Source: Gillisia limnaea DSM 15749
GTDB lineage: Bacteria; Bacteroidota; Bacteroidia; Flavobacteriales; Flavobacteriaceae
NCBI RefSeq assembly: GCF_000243235.1
Contig: NZ_JH594606.1
Location: 1,513,304-1,577,303 of the forward strand
Length of the DNA stretch: 64,000 bases
Direction: 5' to 3'
Of the stretch, positions 1 to 6,607 are shown piece after piece. A program made the translations under genes and the position numbers. Within the stretch, counting starts at the first letter, position 1. Every line of letters begins with the position of its first letter. A model generated the notes under the pieces. The model was given only the letters and a program-made list of their open reading frames with translations, ran no database searches and was not told where the DNA came from.

Positions 1-269
1 GGATTCTTCCTCGCCCAAAAGCTCGTTCAGAATGACAGTAAGAACAAAAGTTTTTCTGTTTTCCCTTTAGCGTTTAGGCGGTAGGCCTTTTTTTGCATAT
101 AGCTTATAGCTTTAGGCTTATTGCTTTTTCAGGCTGTAGGCTGTGGGCTGTAGGCTTTCTTTTTGCTTATAGCTTACAGCTTAAGGCTTATAGCTTTTTT
201 GGCTGTAGGCTGTGGGCTGTAGGCTTTCTTTTGCTTATAGCTTACAGCTTAAGGCTTATAGCTTTTTTT

Positions 270-456
270 GGCTGTAGGCTGTAGGCTGTAGGCTGTAGGC
301 TGTAGGCTGTAGGCTGTATGTAGGCTGTAGGCTGTAGGCTGTAGGCTGTAGGCTGTAGGCTGTAGGCTGTATGTAGGCTGTAGGCTGTAGGCTGTAGGCT
401 GTAGGCTGTAGGCTGTAGGCTGTAGGCTGTAGGCTGTAGGCTGTAGGCTGTAGGCT
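270..456. repeat. Tandem heptamer array (GGCTGTA)n
   Basis: About 26 copies of GGCTGTA lie head to tail. The phase is broken twice by a 4-base insertion that gives GTATGTAGGC. Degenerate copies (GGCTGTAGGCTGTGGGCTG) at 129-150 and 200-222 are separated by blocks of GCTTATAGCTTACAGCTTAA, which looks like a diverged form of the same unit. The 7-bp period is not a multiple of three. Both interruptions keep the repeat but shift its register, as expected of replication slippage. Confidence 0.9.
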
Positions 457-499
457 TTCTTCCTTCGTTGCACTCAGGAAGACAAAAACTCCCCGGCTT

Positions 500-692
500 G
501 TCATTCTGAACGCAGTGAAGAATCCCACTTACTACCAGGGCGAATCATGTTTGAAAGACGATACAATTTTCAGTGCTCATCTTCCTCTCCCCTCGTCTCT
601 ACGTCCCACTTTCCTTTCGTCTCCTCTTTGTTTTTTATACTTCACCCACACCGTAGGGATTCTTCCTCGCCCAAAAGCTCGTTCAGAATGAC
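500..692. repeat. Isolated copy of the 152-bp nested inverted-repeat element
   Basis: It begins GTCATTCTGAACGCAGTGAA and ends CGTTCAGAATGAC, the same outer arms as the units arrayed at 22620-24457. The inner part is about 40 bp longer than an array unit and carries a pyrimidine-rich stretch (CTTCCTCTCCCCTCGTCTCT) not found in the array. A right-hand half copy lies at 1-36. The element is therefore dispersed in this genome. Confidence 0.8.
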
Positions 693-822
693 AGTAAGAA
701 CAAAAGTTTTTCTGTTTTCCCTTTAGCGTTTAGGCGGTAGGCTTTTTTTTTGCATATAGCTTATAGCTTTTTTTGGCTGTAGGCTGTATCTAAGCTATGG
801 GCTTTTTTTGGGAGGGACCTGT

Positions 823-866
823 CTTTTCCCGCTTTACCCCTGCCCTATAAAGGGTGGCGGGAAAAG
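823..866. repeat. Strong hairpin with perfect 10-bp arms
   Basis: CTTTTCCCGC at 823-832 pairs perfectly with GCGGGAAAAG at 857-866. Inside the loop, ACCC pairs with GGGT and CCCT with AGGG. It lies downstream of the minus-strand UpxY gene and could act as a transcription stop or attenuator, but no long U run follows. It may equally be another dispersed repeat. Confidence 0.6.
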
Positions 867-906
867 TGTTCTAACAAAAAAATATGTGGATATTAACTAT
901 ATCAAA

Positions 907-930
907 CTCCCCCTTAGGGGGCTGGGGGGC
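907..930. repeat. GC-rich palindrome with G tract, related to the leuS insert borders
   Basis: The sequence is CTCCCCC-TTA-GGGGG followed by CTGGGGGGC. It has the same design as the three motifs inside leuS (59529-59552, 61207-61227, 61604-61633): a C-run/TTM/G-run palindrome, a short CT- or TAG-containing spacer and a second G tract. Here it is intergenic, about 25 bp beyond the stop of the UpxY-like gene. Confidence 0.65.
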
Positions 931-955
931 CGGCTTGGGGCGGGGGGCTTTACAA

Positions 956-1435
956 TTAACCTTCCAGGGCTTCGCTTAGCTTCACATTCACCACAAACCC
1001 CATGGAACTTAGAACAAGACGAAGTCGTTTGTTCCCTATTTCTTTAATAACGGCCTCCTGGCCTTTAAAGTTTCCGGTTGCGATGGTGATTTGGTCCCCG
1101 GGTGTAAGATGCCCGGTTTCAATTTCTTCTACCCTGCCATTATCAAGCCAATGCTTTAAAGTTTCAATTTCGGCATCGCGAACAACAGCGGGTTTGCCCA
1201 ACCAGTATAGAAACCGTATCACTCCGTGAACCTGGAATACCTTGTCGCGACTCGCGGCAGGGAGCCTTACAAATACGTAGGATTTAAAGAGCGGGGTTTC
1301 GACCTTCTTTTTGCGATCGCTCCATTGCCGCACTTCGGTGATCACAGGACAGTAGGCCTCGATCTCCAATTCTTCAATTTCCCGGCATACCCTCTTTTCC
1401 CACCGGGGTTTTGTATAAATAACATACCACTGCAT
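956..1435 (-). CDS. UpxY/NusG-family transcription antitermination protein
   Basis: This 159-residue protein has the NusG N-terminal fold (starts MQWYVIYTKPRWEKRV, with FKSYVFVRL at about 50-58). A KOW segment follows (about 110-140, PGDQITIATGNFKGQEAVI). Length and opening match the specialised NusG paralogues of Bacteroidota (UpxY), which ride with RNA polymerase to allow read-through of long surface-polysaccharide operons. Such genes normally sit first in the operon they control. Here the downstream side (below 956) holds only repeats and hairpins within the window, so the target is unseen. Family assignment is firm; the role is inferred from the family. Confidence 0.88.
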   Translation of the reverse strand: MQWYVIYTKPRWEKRVCREIEELEIEAYCPVITEVRQWSDRKKKVETPLFKSYVFVRLPAASRDKVFQVHGVIRFLYWLGKPAVVRDAEIETLKHWLDNGRVEEIETGHLTPGDQITIATGNFKGQEAVIKEIGNKRLRLVLSSMGFVVNVKLSEALEG

Positions 1436-1594
1436 AAAATTTGTCTTGCTAAAGTTGCATTTATATCACGGTGAATTCCGAAGTAGGGTAAACACAAAAT
1501 GGTTGTGCCGGAAAAGTACGACCGGATACTAAAATTAGATCAAGGTCAAATTTATAATAAATTAGACTGAAAACCCGATGCACTCCACAAAAAT

Positions 1595-1978
1595 TTAAGA
1601 TTTTTCCCCTAGCTCCCTGAGCTTGGCTACGCTTAGTGGCTTGCTAATAAATCCAGAAACCTCGGGAATGGCTTCGGCTTTGTCCCTGTCTGAAAACGAA
1701 ATGGAAGAAGTTACTATATAAATGCTGGTTTCACTGCCTAGTTGAGGACGGTGCTCTTTGAGTTTGCTCAAAAATTCCCAACCATCCATCCCGGGCATAT
1801 TGATGTCCAAAAGGATCAAATTGGGAAGCGGTATCTCTGGGTCCTTAAGTTCTTCCAAAGCTTTATAAGCATTTTCATAGCACAGCACATTTTCAAATAT
1901 TCCGGCCATGGAAATCATCTTCTTTACAATGATCTGGTAGATCTGGTCATCATCTATTACACAAATACTTCTTGTCAT
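1595..1978 (-). CDS. Single-domain response regulator (CheY-like receiver)
   Basis: A 127-residue receiver domain with no output domain. The acidic pocket is D9-D10-D11, the phospho-acceptor is D58 in LLDINMPGMDGWEF, the Thr/Ser switch lies in IVTSS, and the conserved Lys lies in FISKPLS. Its ATG overlaps (ATGA) the stop codon of a histidine-kinase remnant directly upstream, so it was originally translationally coupled to a sensor kinase now lost. It may accept phosphate from another kinase or be on the way to loss. The AraC gene lies upstream on the same strand. Confidence 0.9.
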   Translation of the reverse strand: MTRSICVIDDDQIYQIIVKKMISMAGIFENVLCYENAYKALEELKDPEIPLPNLILLDINMPGMDGWEFLSKLKEHRPQLGSETSIYIVTSSISFSDRDKAEAIPEVSGFISKPLSVAKLRELGEKS

Positions 1979-2120
1979 ATAAAATACACTTTAACTGTGG
2001 TACCTTTTTCCGGTTGGCTTTCAATCGCTATTCTTCTATTCGTGCATCGATTTGATTTTTGTTCATAAAGAGGCCAGCCTTAGATTTCGTTCCTCCAGCT
2101 GCGGAGCAAATTCCTCAATA
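1975..2120 (-). pseudogene. Remnant of a sensor histidine kinase, 3' end
   Basis: Reading the minus strand towards the response regulator gives RIAIESQPEKGTTVKVYFI and then a stop, the typical last strand of a HATPase_c domain (G-R-I-x-I-x-S-x-x-x-x-G-T-T-x-x-V). Just before it, other frames give fragments such as LEERNLRLASL and TKIKSMHE. These resemble the coiled coil and the 'TKxIVxMHxG' segment of hybrid-type kinases. At least two frame changes and an internal deletion are needed to join them. No start codon or complete domain remains. Confidence 0.65.
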
Positions 2121-2122
2121 CC

Positions 2123-3142
2123 CTAGTCTTCAGGTTTTTTTGTTTTCAAAAAATACTTCGGATTAACCCCATATTTTTCCTTGAAGATCTTGGAAAAATA
2201 ACTTCGGTTGTTTAGTCCTATTGCCAAAACGATCTCTGAAATATTCTTTTCTGAAGCTATTAGCATTTCCTTGGCAGCCTCCAGTTTTTGATGTTGAATA
2301 TATTTGTTCACCGTAAGGTCATAAACATATTTAAAACCTTCCTGAAGCTTGTTAACGTTGGTGCCTGCTTCTTTGGCCAGACTTTCAACCGTTAGATTGG
2401 TGGACAGATCACCCTGAATTCTTTTGGCGACATAATCCACTTTTTGAATGTCTGATTTTCGTAAAATTTTAGGCAATTTTTCTACCGATTCATCATCCTG
2501 GTATTGCGCGATTTGAATAACAAGCATGTGATAGGATCTCCCTTCCAGATAAACCGATCTCAGGAAACCGGTGAATTCTTTGGTGTTGATATCTTCCATA
2601 ATATCTGCTGCCTTCAAACTATAATTTCCCTGATAGAAAAATTGCTTCTTGGATACTTCATCCTTAAACAATTCCTGCAAGGTAGGATCCAGATCCATAA
2701 AGTTATAATTGGTACGATGCGAAAAGGAAGACCTTATTATTTCGAGACTGGAAACATGAGTTTGAACATATGCTTTAAATTGTAGCACATGCCCGTTATA
2801 ACCACTGCTTGAAACTATAATGTTTTGAAAAGCATCCATGGGATGCAGGATCTCATCCTCCTGGAAGTAGTGGGTCACTGTCCCTTCTGAACAAAAAATG
2901 AATTTAAGCGGATGTATGGTGTTTAAAGAAAAATAGATCTCTACATCTTCTTTAAACTTGCAGCAATACGATATTATACCCATTCCCGAGTCGAAGCTTG
3001 AACCTCTTATAAAACCCTCCCCAAATTCTTCGGGGATTAGAATGGTAAGTTCTCCACTTTCATCTCTAACAGGTGTGTCCAGTTTAACTGATATATCCTG
3101 AATAATATCCTTAATAGGTAAGGTATTTACATCAATTCGCAT
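2123..3142 (-). CDS. AraC-family transcriptional regulator
   Basis: 339 residues. The last hundred form the AraC double helix-turn-helix: LTVESLAKEAGTNVNKLQEGFKYVYDLTVNKYIQ, then ISEIVLAIGLNNRSYFSKIFKEKYGVNPKYF. The N-terminal 230 residues match no ligand-binding domain I can name. They lack the usual N-terminal cupin motifs and have no signal peptide, so the protein is cytosolic. It lies upstream of the decayed kinase and response regulator on the same strand. Its stop is less than 5 bp from the kinase remnant, which suggests the deletion that destroyed the kinase ran up to this gene. Confidence 0.88.
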   Translation of the reverse strand: MRIDVNTLPIKDIIQDISVKLDTPVRDESGELTILIPEEFGEGFIRGSSFDSGMGIISYCCKFKEDVEIYFSLNTIHPLKFIFCSEGTVTHYFQEDEILHPMDAFQNIIVSSSGYNGHVLQFKAYVQTHVSSLEIIRSSFSHRTNYNFMDLDPTLQELFKDEVSKKQFFYQGNYSLKAADIMEDINTKEFTGFLRSVYLEGRSYHMLVIQIAQYQDDESVEKLPKILRKSDIQKVDYVAKRIQGDLSTNLTVESLAKEAGTNVNKLQEGFKYVYDLTVNKYIQHQKLEAAKEMLIASEKNISEIVLAIGLNNRSYFSKIFKEKYGVNPKYFLKTKKPED

Positions 3143-3517
3143 AGAAATAAGGTTCCTGGTTTAAACAAACGGTTTGATTTTCAATTTTAAGAATTGCCAA
3201 AATTAAACCCTCTTTTATCATAATTAAAGTTTTTACTCACAATATATGCAAACAAAATATGCAAAAGGTGTTTTTTTATAGATAAAGTAGAACCTCCACT
3301 CTCTTTAAAAGAGGTGCATTTTTTTTAATAAGCGTAAGATAAATTTGAATAGCGGTAAACCAATTTGATTAATAGTAAGTTATTTACCATTCGATACTAA
3401 GTATTGATTTATTCGAGCTTCTATTGGAAATGAATTACCTCTTAGTAAACTCAGGAGGTTTCAAAAAGGAAAAAAAAATCTAAAATCGAAATCCAGGTAA
3501 CGGGGAATTAATTCCAG
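3143..3517. other. AT-rich intergenic region upstream of the AraC gene
   Basis: No gene is seen. On the minus strand TAATTTTG (3198-3205) fits the Bacteroidota -7 box TAnnTTTG and could drive the AraC gene, but I find no TTG at the proper distance. A short CTCTTT-A-AAAGAG hairpin with a downstream T run lies near 3300-3330. There is no upstream plus-strand gene for it to terminate. Confidence 0.4.
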
Positions 3518-3646
3518 ATGGTATTAAAAGAATTGATTATGGAAATTTTATTTATAGCACTGGGACTGGAAATCATTTTGGTTATTTTTCTTGGGATCTT
3601 TTTTTTCAGAAAATTCATCAAGACCCGCAAAGACAGAAAACGATAA
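3518..3646 (+). CDS. Small membrane protein, 42 residues
   Basis: An ATG-initiated frame of 42 codons: a hydrophobic helix (about 10-31, FIALGLEIILVIFLGIFFF) followed by a strongly basic tail, RKFIKTRKDRKR. One span with a positive cytosolic tail is typical of real small membrane proteins and unlike chance translation of AT-rich DNA. A second in-frame ATG at 3539 would give 35 residues. The function is unknown. A second small membrane protein follows 95 bp later on the same strand. Confidence 0.45.
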   Translation: MVLKELIMEILFIALGLEIILVIFLGIFFFRKFIKTRKDRKR

Positions 3647-3741
3647 TTCCAATTTCCAAACCACCTGCTTTGTTTGTTAAAATGATTCTTTTTAATTTCT
3701 TAACTTTATAATTCTGGTTATTGAAACTTAAAATTAGAATC

Positions 3742-3921
3742 ATGAGTAAAGAAAGCGATAAATCGACTCCGGTACCAACTGCGCACGAGAAGGAACATCG
3801 CAGAAATCAATCTACGGAAACTAAAAGGTATAAGCCAAAATTCAATCTCCTTATAATTCTGGTATTTGCCATTATAGCTTTATTGATTATCGCTGCTTTT
3901 GCTGGTTTGTTAAAATTTTAG
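3742..3921 (+). CDS. Small single-pass membrane protein
   Basis: 59 residues from ATG 3742; the frame can be extended to a TTG at 3721, which is less likely. A polar, charged N-terminal half (SKESDKSTPVPTAHEKEH) leads into a basic stretch (KRYKPKF) and one membrane helix (about 36-57, NLLIILVFAIIALLIIAAFA). The basic residues before the helix suggest N-in topology. I recognise no family. It lies between the regulators and the arsenosugar genes, with no evidence that it belongs to either. Confidence 0.55.
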   Translation: MSKESDKSTPVPTAHEKEHRRNQSTETKRYKPKFNLLIILVFAIIALLIIAAFAGLLKF

Positions 3922-4206
3922 TTTCTACCTTCCAAATAAATTCCGGCTCTTTTCTTAATTGATTATAACCAATTATTATATTATGGGATTTTTTTTGTAG
4001 AAGAGTCTCCCCGAAATGGAATTAGGAGCATAGCATTTAAAGATAATTCTTCATCCTTTATTTTTAAAAAACACCTGAAATCGAACAAATTCCACCTTTT
4101 TTTTCCATCCTATTATTTTACCTTTAGCCTCATTTTAAAACCAAAACCACCTTTATACCGTAAGTTTTATGGAGGTGTACCGATTAACAATAAATAAACC
4201 TTTACT

Positions 4207-4542
4207 ATGTCTAAACCTTATTACGACCCTGCCGATCTTAGAAAATTTGGAAATATCACCGAATGGAGCGAAGAACTTGGAACTAAATTTTTTGATTATT
4301 ACGGAAAAGTATTTGAAGAAGGGGCGTTAAGTGCGCGCGAAAAATCCCTGATAGCCTTAGCCGTTTCCCACGTGGTGCAGTGTCCTTATTGTATAGATGC
4401 CTATACAAAAGATGGATTGCAACGCGGGATAGCCAAGGAAGAGATGATGGAAGCAGTGCATGTAGGTGCCGCCATAAAAAGTGGTGCAACCCTGGTTCAC
4501 GGGGTTCAAATGATGAATAAATATGAAAAGTTATCTATGTAG
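4207..4542 (+). CDS. Arsenosugar biosynthesis-associated AhpD/carboxymuconolactone-like protein
   Basis: 111 residues with the AhpD-like core: SAREKSLIALAVSHVVQCPYC, redox pair C59-x-x-C62, then a helix ending in GAAIKSGATLVHG. AhpD-type proteins reduce peroxides or relay electrons through this CxxC. The N-terminus (MSKPYYDPADLRKFG) is typical of the subgroup found next to arsS. The arsS gene starts 92 bp downstream, so this is read as the first gene of the cluster. The exact chemistry in arsenosugar formation is not settled. Confidence 0.88.
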   Translation: MSKPYYDPADLRKFGNITEWSEELGTKFFDYYGKVFEEGALSAREKSLIALAVSHVVQCPYCIDAYTKDGLQRGIAKEEMMEAVHVGAAIKSGATLVHGVQMMNKYEKLSM

Positions 4543-4634
4543 GCAGCTTCTAAAAGTTAGGAATTACTCATGTAGAAGTCGGTTATCACCACGCATAGGG
4601 AGAAACCTGGTAAAAATTTTGAATTAAATAAAAT

Positions 4635-5696
4635 ATGGCTTTATTAAAATCGTTGGCAGCAAGAGAAGATGATCTTTCCAAACCTGCCAATCAACTTAAA
4701 TTTTTAAGCAATGGAATTTTTAAGGAAGGTGGACTTCCTTTCTTCAAAGACAAGATCGCCCAAACCGGGAACTTTCCATTAAAACCTAAAAAGCTTGAGA
4801 TCCTTCAGTTAAATCTTGGTTATATGTGTAACCAGGTTTGCTCACATTGCCATGTAGATGCCGGCCCGGATAGGAAGGAAATCATGACCATTGAAACCAT
4901 GCAGCAATGCCTGGAAGTGATTAAAAATACCGGCGCCCATACCCTGGACCTTACCGGGGGAGCTCCGGAGATGAACCCTAATTTTAGGTGGTTTGTAGAA
5001 GAAGCTTCCAAAGCCGGAATAAAAGATTTTATCGTTCGCTCCAACCTCACCATTATTTTAGCCAATAAAAAATACCACGATCTTCCTCAGTTCTTCAAAA
5101 AACACAAGGTACACGTGGCCTCCTCGTTGCCTTATTACAAACGCGAGAAGACAGATAAACAGCGCGGTAGTGGTGTTTTTGATAAATCCATCAAGGCGCT
5201 ACAAATGCTTAACGATGTAGGTTACGCCCAGGAAGGAACAGGTTTAAAACTGGATTTGGTTTATAACCCCTCGGGAGCGTTTTTGCCAACGAACCAGGCA
5301 GAGTTGGAACAGGATTTTAAGGTTGCCCTAAAAGAGGATTTCAATATCGATTTTAATAGCCTTTTTGCAATTACAAATTTGCCCATTAGCAGGTTTCTGG
5401 AATATTTGATCGCCTCTGAAAATTATGAAGATTATATGTACTCTCTTGTAGAGGCCTATAATCCAGCGGCGGTAGAAAATGTAATGTGCACCAATACCAT
5501 TTCTATAAGCTGGGATGGATGGTTGTATGATTGTGATTTTAACCAGATGTTGGGATTAAAAGTGGACAGCAAAGTGCAACACATTAGCGATTACAATGAA
5601 GACCTTTTAAACAACCGAAACATTATCATTTCCCAACATTGTTACGGATGTACCGCTGGTGCAGGAAGTAGTTGCCAGGGAGCTGTAGCAGAATAA
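4635..5696 (+). CDS. arsS: Arsenosugar biosynthesis radical SAM protein ArsS
   Basis: 353 residues. The radical-SAM cluster motif C65-x3-C69-x2-C72 lies in GYMCNQVCSHCHVDAGPDRK, and the GGAPE segment follows at about 105-110. The C-terminal half has the DUF3641-type Cys-rich end (HCYGCTAGAGSSCQG), expected to hold a second cluster. ArsS is known to transfer the 5'-deoxyadenosyl group of SAM to dimethylarsenite, giving a dimethylarsinoyl-adenosine. The match is specific in both halves. The methyltransferase ArsM that supplies dimethylarsenite is not in the window. Confidence 0.95.
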   Translation: MALLKSLAAREDDLSKPANQLKFLSNGIFKEGGLPFFKDKIAQTGNFPLKPKKLEILQLNLGYMCNQVCSHCHVDAGPDRKEIMTIETMQQCLEVIKNTGAHTLDLTGGAPEMNPNFRWFVEEASKAGIKDFIVRSNLTIILANKKYHDLPQFFKKHKVHVASSLPYYKREKTDKQRGSGVFDKSIKALQMLNDVGYAQEGTGLKLDLVYNPSGAFLPTNQAELEQDFKVALKEDFNIDFNSLFAITNLPISRFLEYLIASENYEDYMYSLVEAYNPAAVENVMCTNTISISWDGWLYDCDFNQMLGLKVDSKVQHISDYNEDLLNNRNIIISQHCYGCTAGAGSSCQGAVAE

Positions 5697-5821
5697 CTAT
5701 GCCCCGATACAATTTTGTTTTAGGATTTTTTAAATTTATTTAAAACTCTTAGCTACAAAAAGCACTTGGCAAACTTAGGCTTGGAGCACAACGAAAAATT
5801 TAGAATTTGGAATTTTAAATA

Positions 5822-6505
5822 TTGAATAACAGTACCGCCATACTCATTTTTGCCAATTCGGGGCAGCAGGAAGGAATTTCTAAACCTTTCCAGAGCTCTC
5901 AATTGCTTTTTGACGAACTGAACCGCAAAACCATTGCGAAGGTTGAAAAAACAGGGCTGCCTTATTTCCTATTTTCTGAAAATGAGCAGGTTGGAAATAG
6001 CTTTGGTGAGCGTTATACCAATGCAATCCAGGCTATTTATGATAGAGGATATGAGAATGTAATCACTATTGGTAATGACACACCACAGCTACAAGCAGGC
6101 CAATTACTTAAAACTGCCAGGCTTTTAGAAACTAAAAAAATTGTCTTGGGACCTTCTAAAGATGGTGGGTATTATTTGATGGGGTTACATAAATCTCAAT
6201 TTAATGTACAAACATTTTTAAAACTGCCCTGGAAAACATCCCGCTTAACACAGCGCATCGCACGACTATTTTCAGCAAAAAACATACAGGCCGTTTTTTT
6301 GAAAGTACTTCAGGATATAGATACGGTTTCGGATGTTAGATCATTATTGAATAGCTTCCGAAAACTCACTAAAACCTTACTTTCAATTTTGCGAACCGTC
6401 GTTTCTGAAAGCTCGCAAATCTTTTCAGAATATTTATTCTTTTCATCTTCATTTCAGAAGAGAAGTCCCTTCAACAAAGGGTCTCCCCTATTGCTTCCTA
6501 TTTAA
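5822..6505 (+). CDS. TIGR04282-type glycosyltransferase, first copy
   Basis: 227 residues from a TTG start. It shows the DUF2064 pattern: TAILIFANSGQQEG, GNSFGERYTNAI, GYENVITIGNDTPQL with the Asp of the DxD-like site, and LGPSKDGGYYLMGL. Members are cytosolic GT-A nucleotidyl/glycosyltransferases tied to arsenosugar clusters. A second, more standard copy is at 14197. After about residue 180 the tail (SILRTVVSESSQIFSEYLF and onward) leaves the family and runs into repeat-like DNA with CCCTTCAACAAAGGG. The original stop was probably lost and the end is foreign. Confidence 0.82.
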   Translation: MNNSTAILIFANSGQQEGISKPFQSSQLLFDELNRKTIAKVEKTGLPYFLFSENEQVGNSFGERYTNAIQAIYDRGYENVITIGNDTPQLQAGQLLKTARLLETKKIVLGPSKDGGYYLMGLHKSQFNVQTFLKLPWKTSRLTQRIARLFSAKNIQAVFLKVLQDIDTVSDVRSLLNSFRKLTKTLLSILRTVVSESSQIFSEYLFFSSSFQKRSPFNKGSPLLLPI

Positions 6506-6607
6506 AACCAGATGTATGTCCCCCCGAGCGCAGTCGAGAGGTCATTTAAATTTCCTACTATTTCAGGGAGTTCCCTATTGCGTCTAAACAAACAATTTAT
6601 AGATTAA
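6506..6607. repeat. Short dispersed palindrome upstream of susC
   Basis: GTCCCCCCGAGCGCAGTCGAGAGGTC near 6519-6543 is one form of the CGAG-CGnAG-TCGAG repeat. A sister copy (ATCGAGCGGAGTCGAGATGC) lies near 56095-56114. Nothing else is recognised in this gap apart from the start region of the SusC gene. Confidence 0.5.

Larger units (their letters stand above)
1..955. repeat. Gene-free compound repeat region
   Basis: No credible gene is seen here. The stretch at 1-113 recurs almost unchanged at 658-770: it starts GGATTCTTCCTCGCCC, runs through TTTAGCGTTTAGGCGGTAGG and ends in GCATATAGCTTATAGC. Between these direct copies lie a tandem heptamer array (270-456) and one copy of the element that is arrayed at 22620-24457 (500-692). 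To the right are a strong hairpin (823-866) and a GC-rich palindrome (907-930). Open frames across the array are products of a 7-bp period that has no stop codons on one strand, so they are not called as genes. Confidence 0.85.

Noticed and set aside
249-528. Minus-strand open frames giving AYSLQPT repeats
   Set aside because: They are translations of the 7-bp tandem repeat; the period visits all three frames and one strand lacks stops. No start context or non-repeat conserved part.
4140-4180. Arsenic-responsive operator or leader hairpin before the AhpD-like gene
   Set aside because: ACCTTTAT and ATGGAGGT can pair with wobbles, but the match is weak and no ArsR-type consensus could be recognised.
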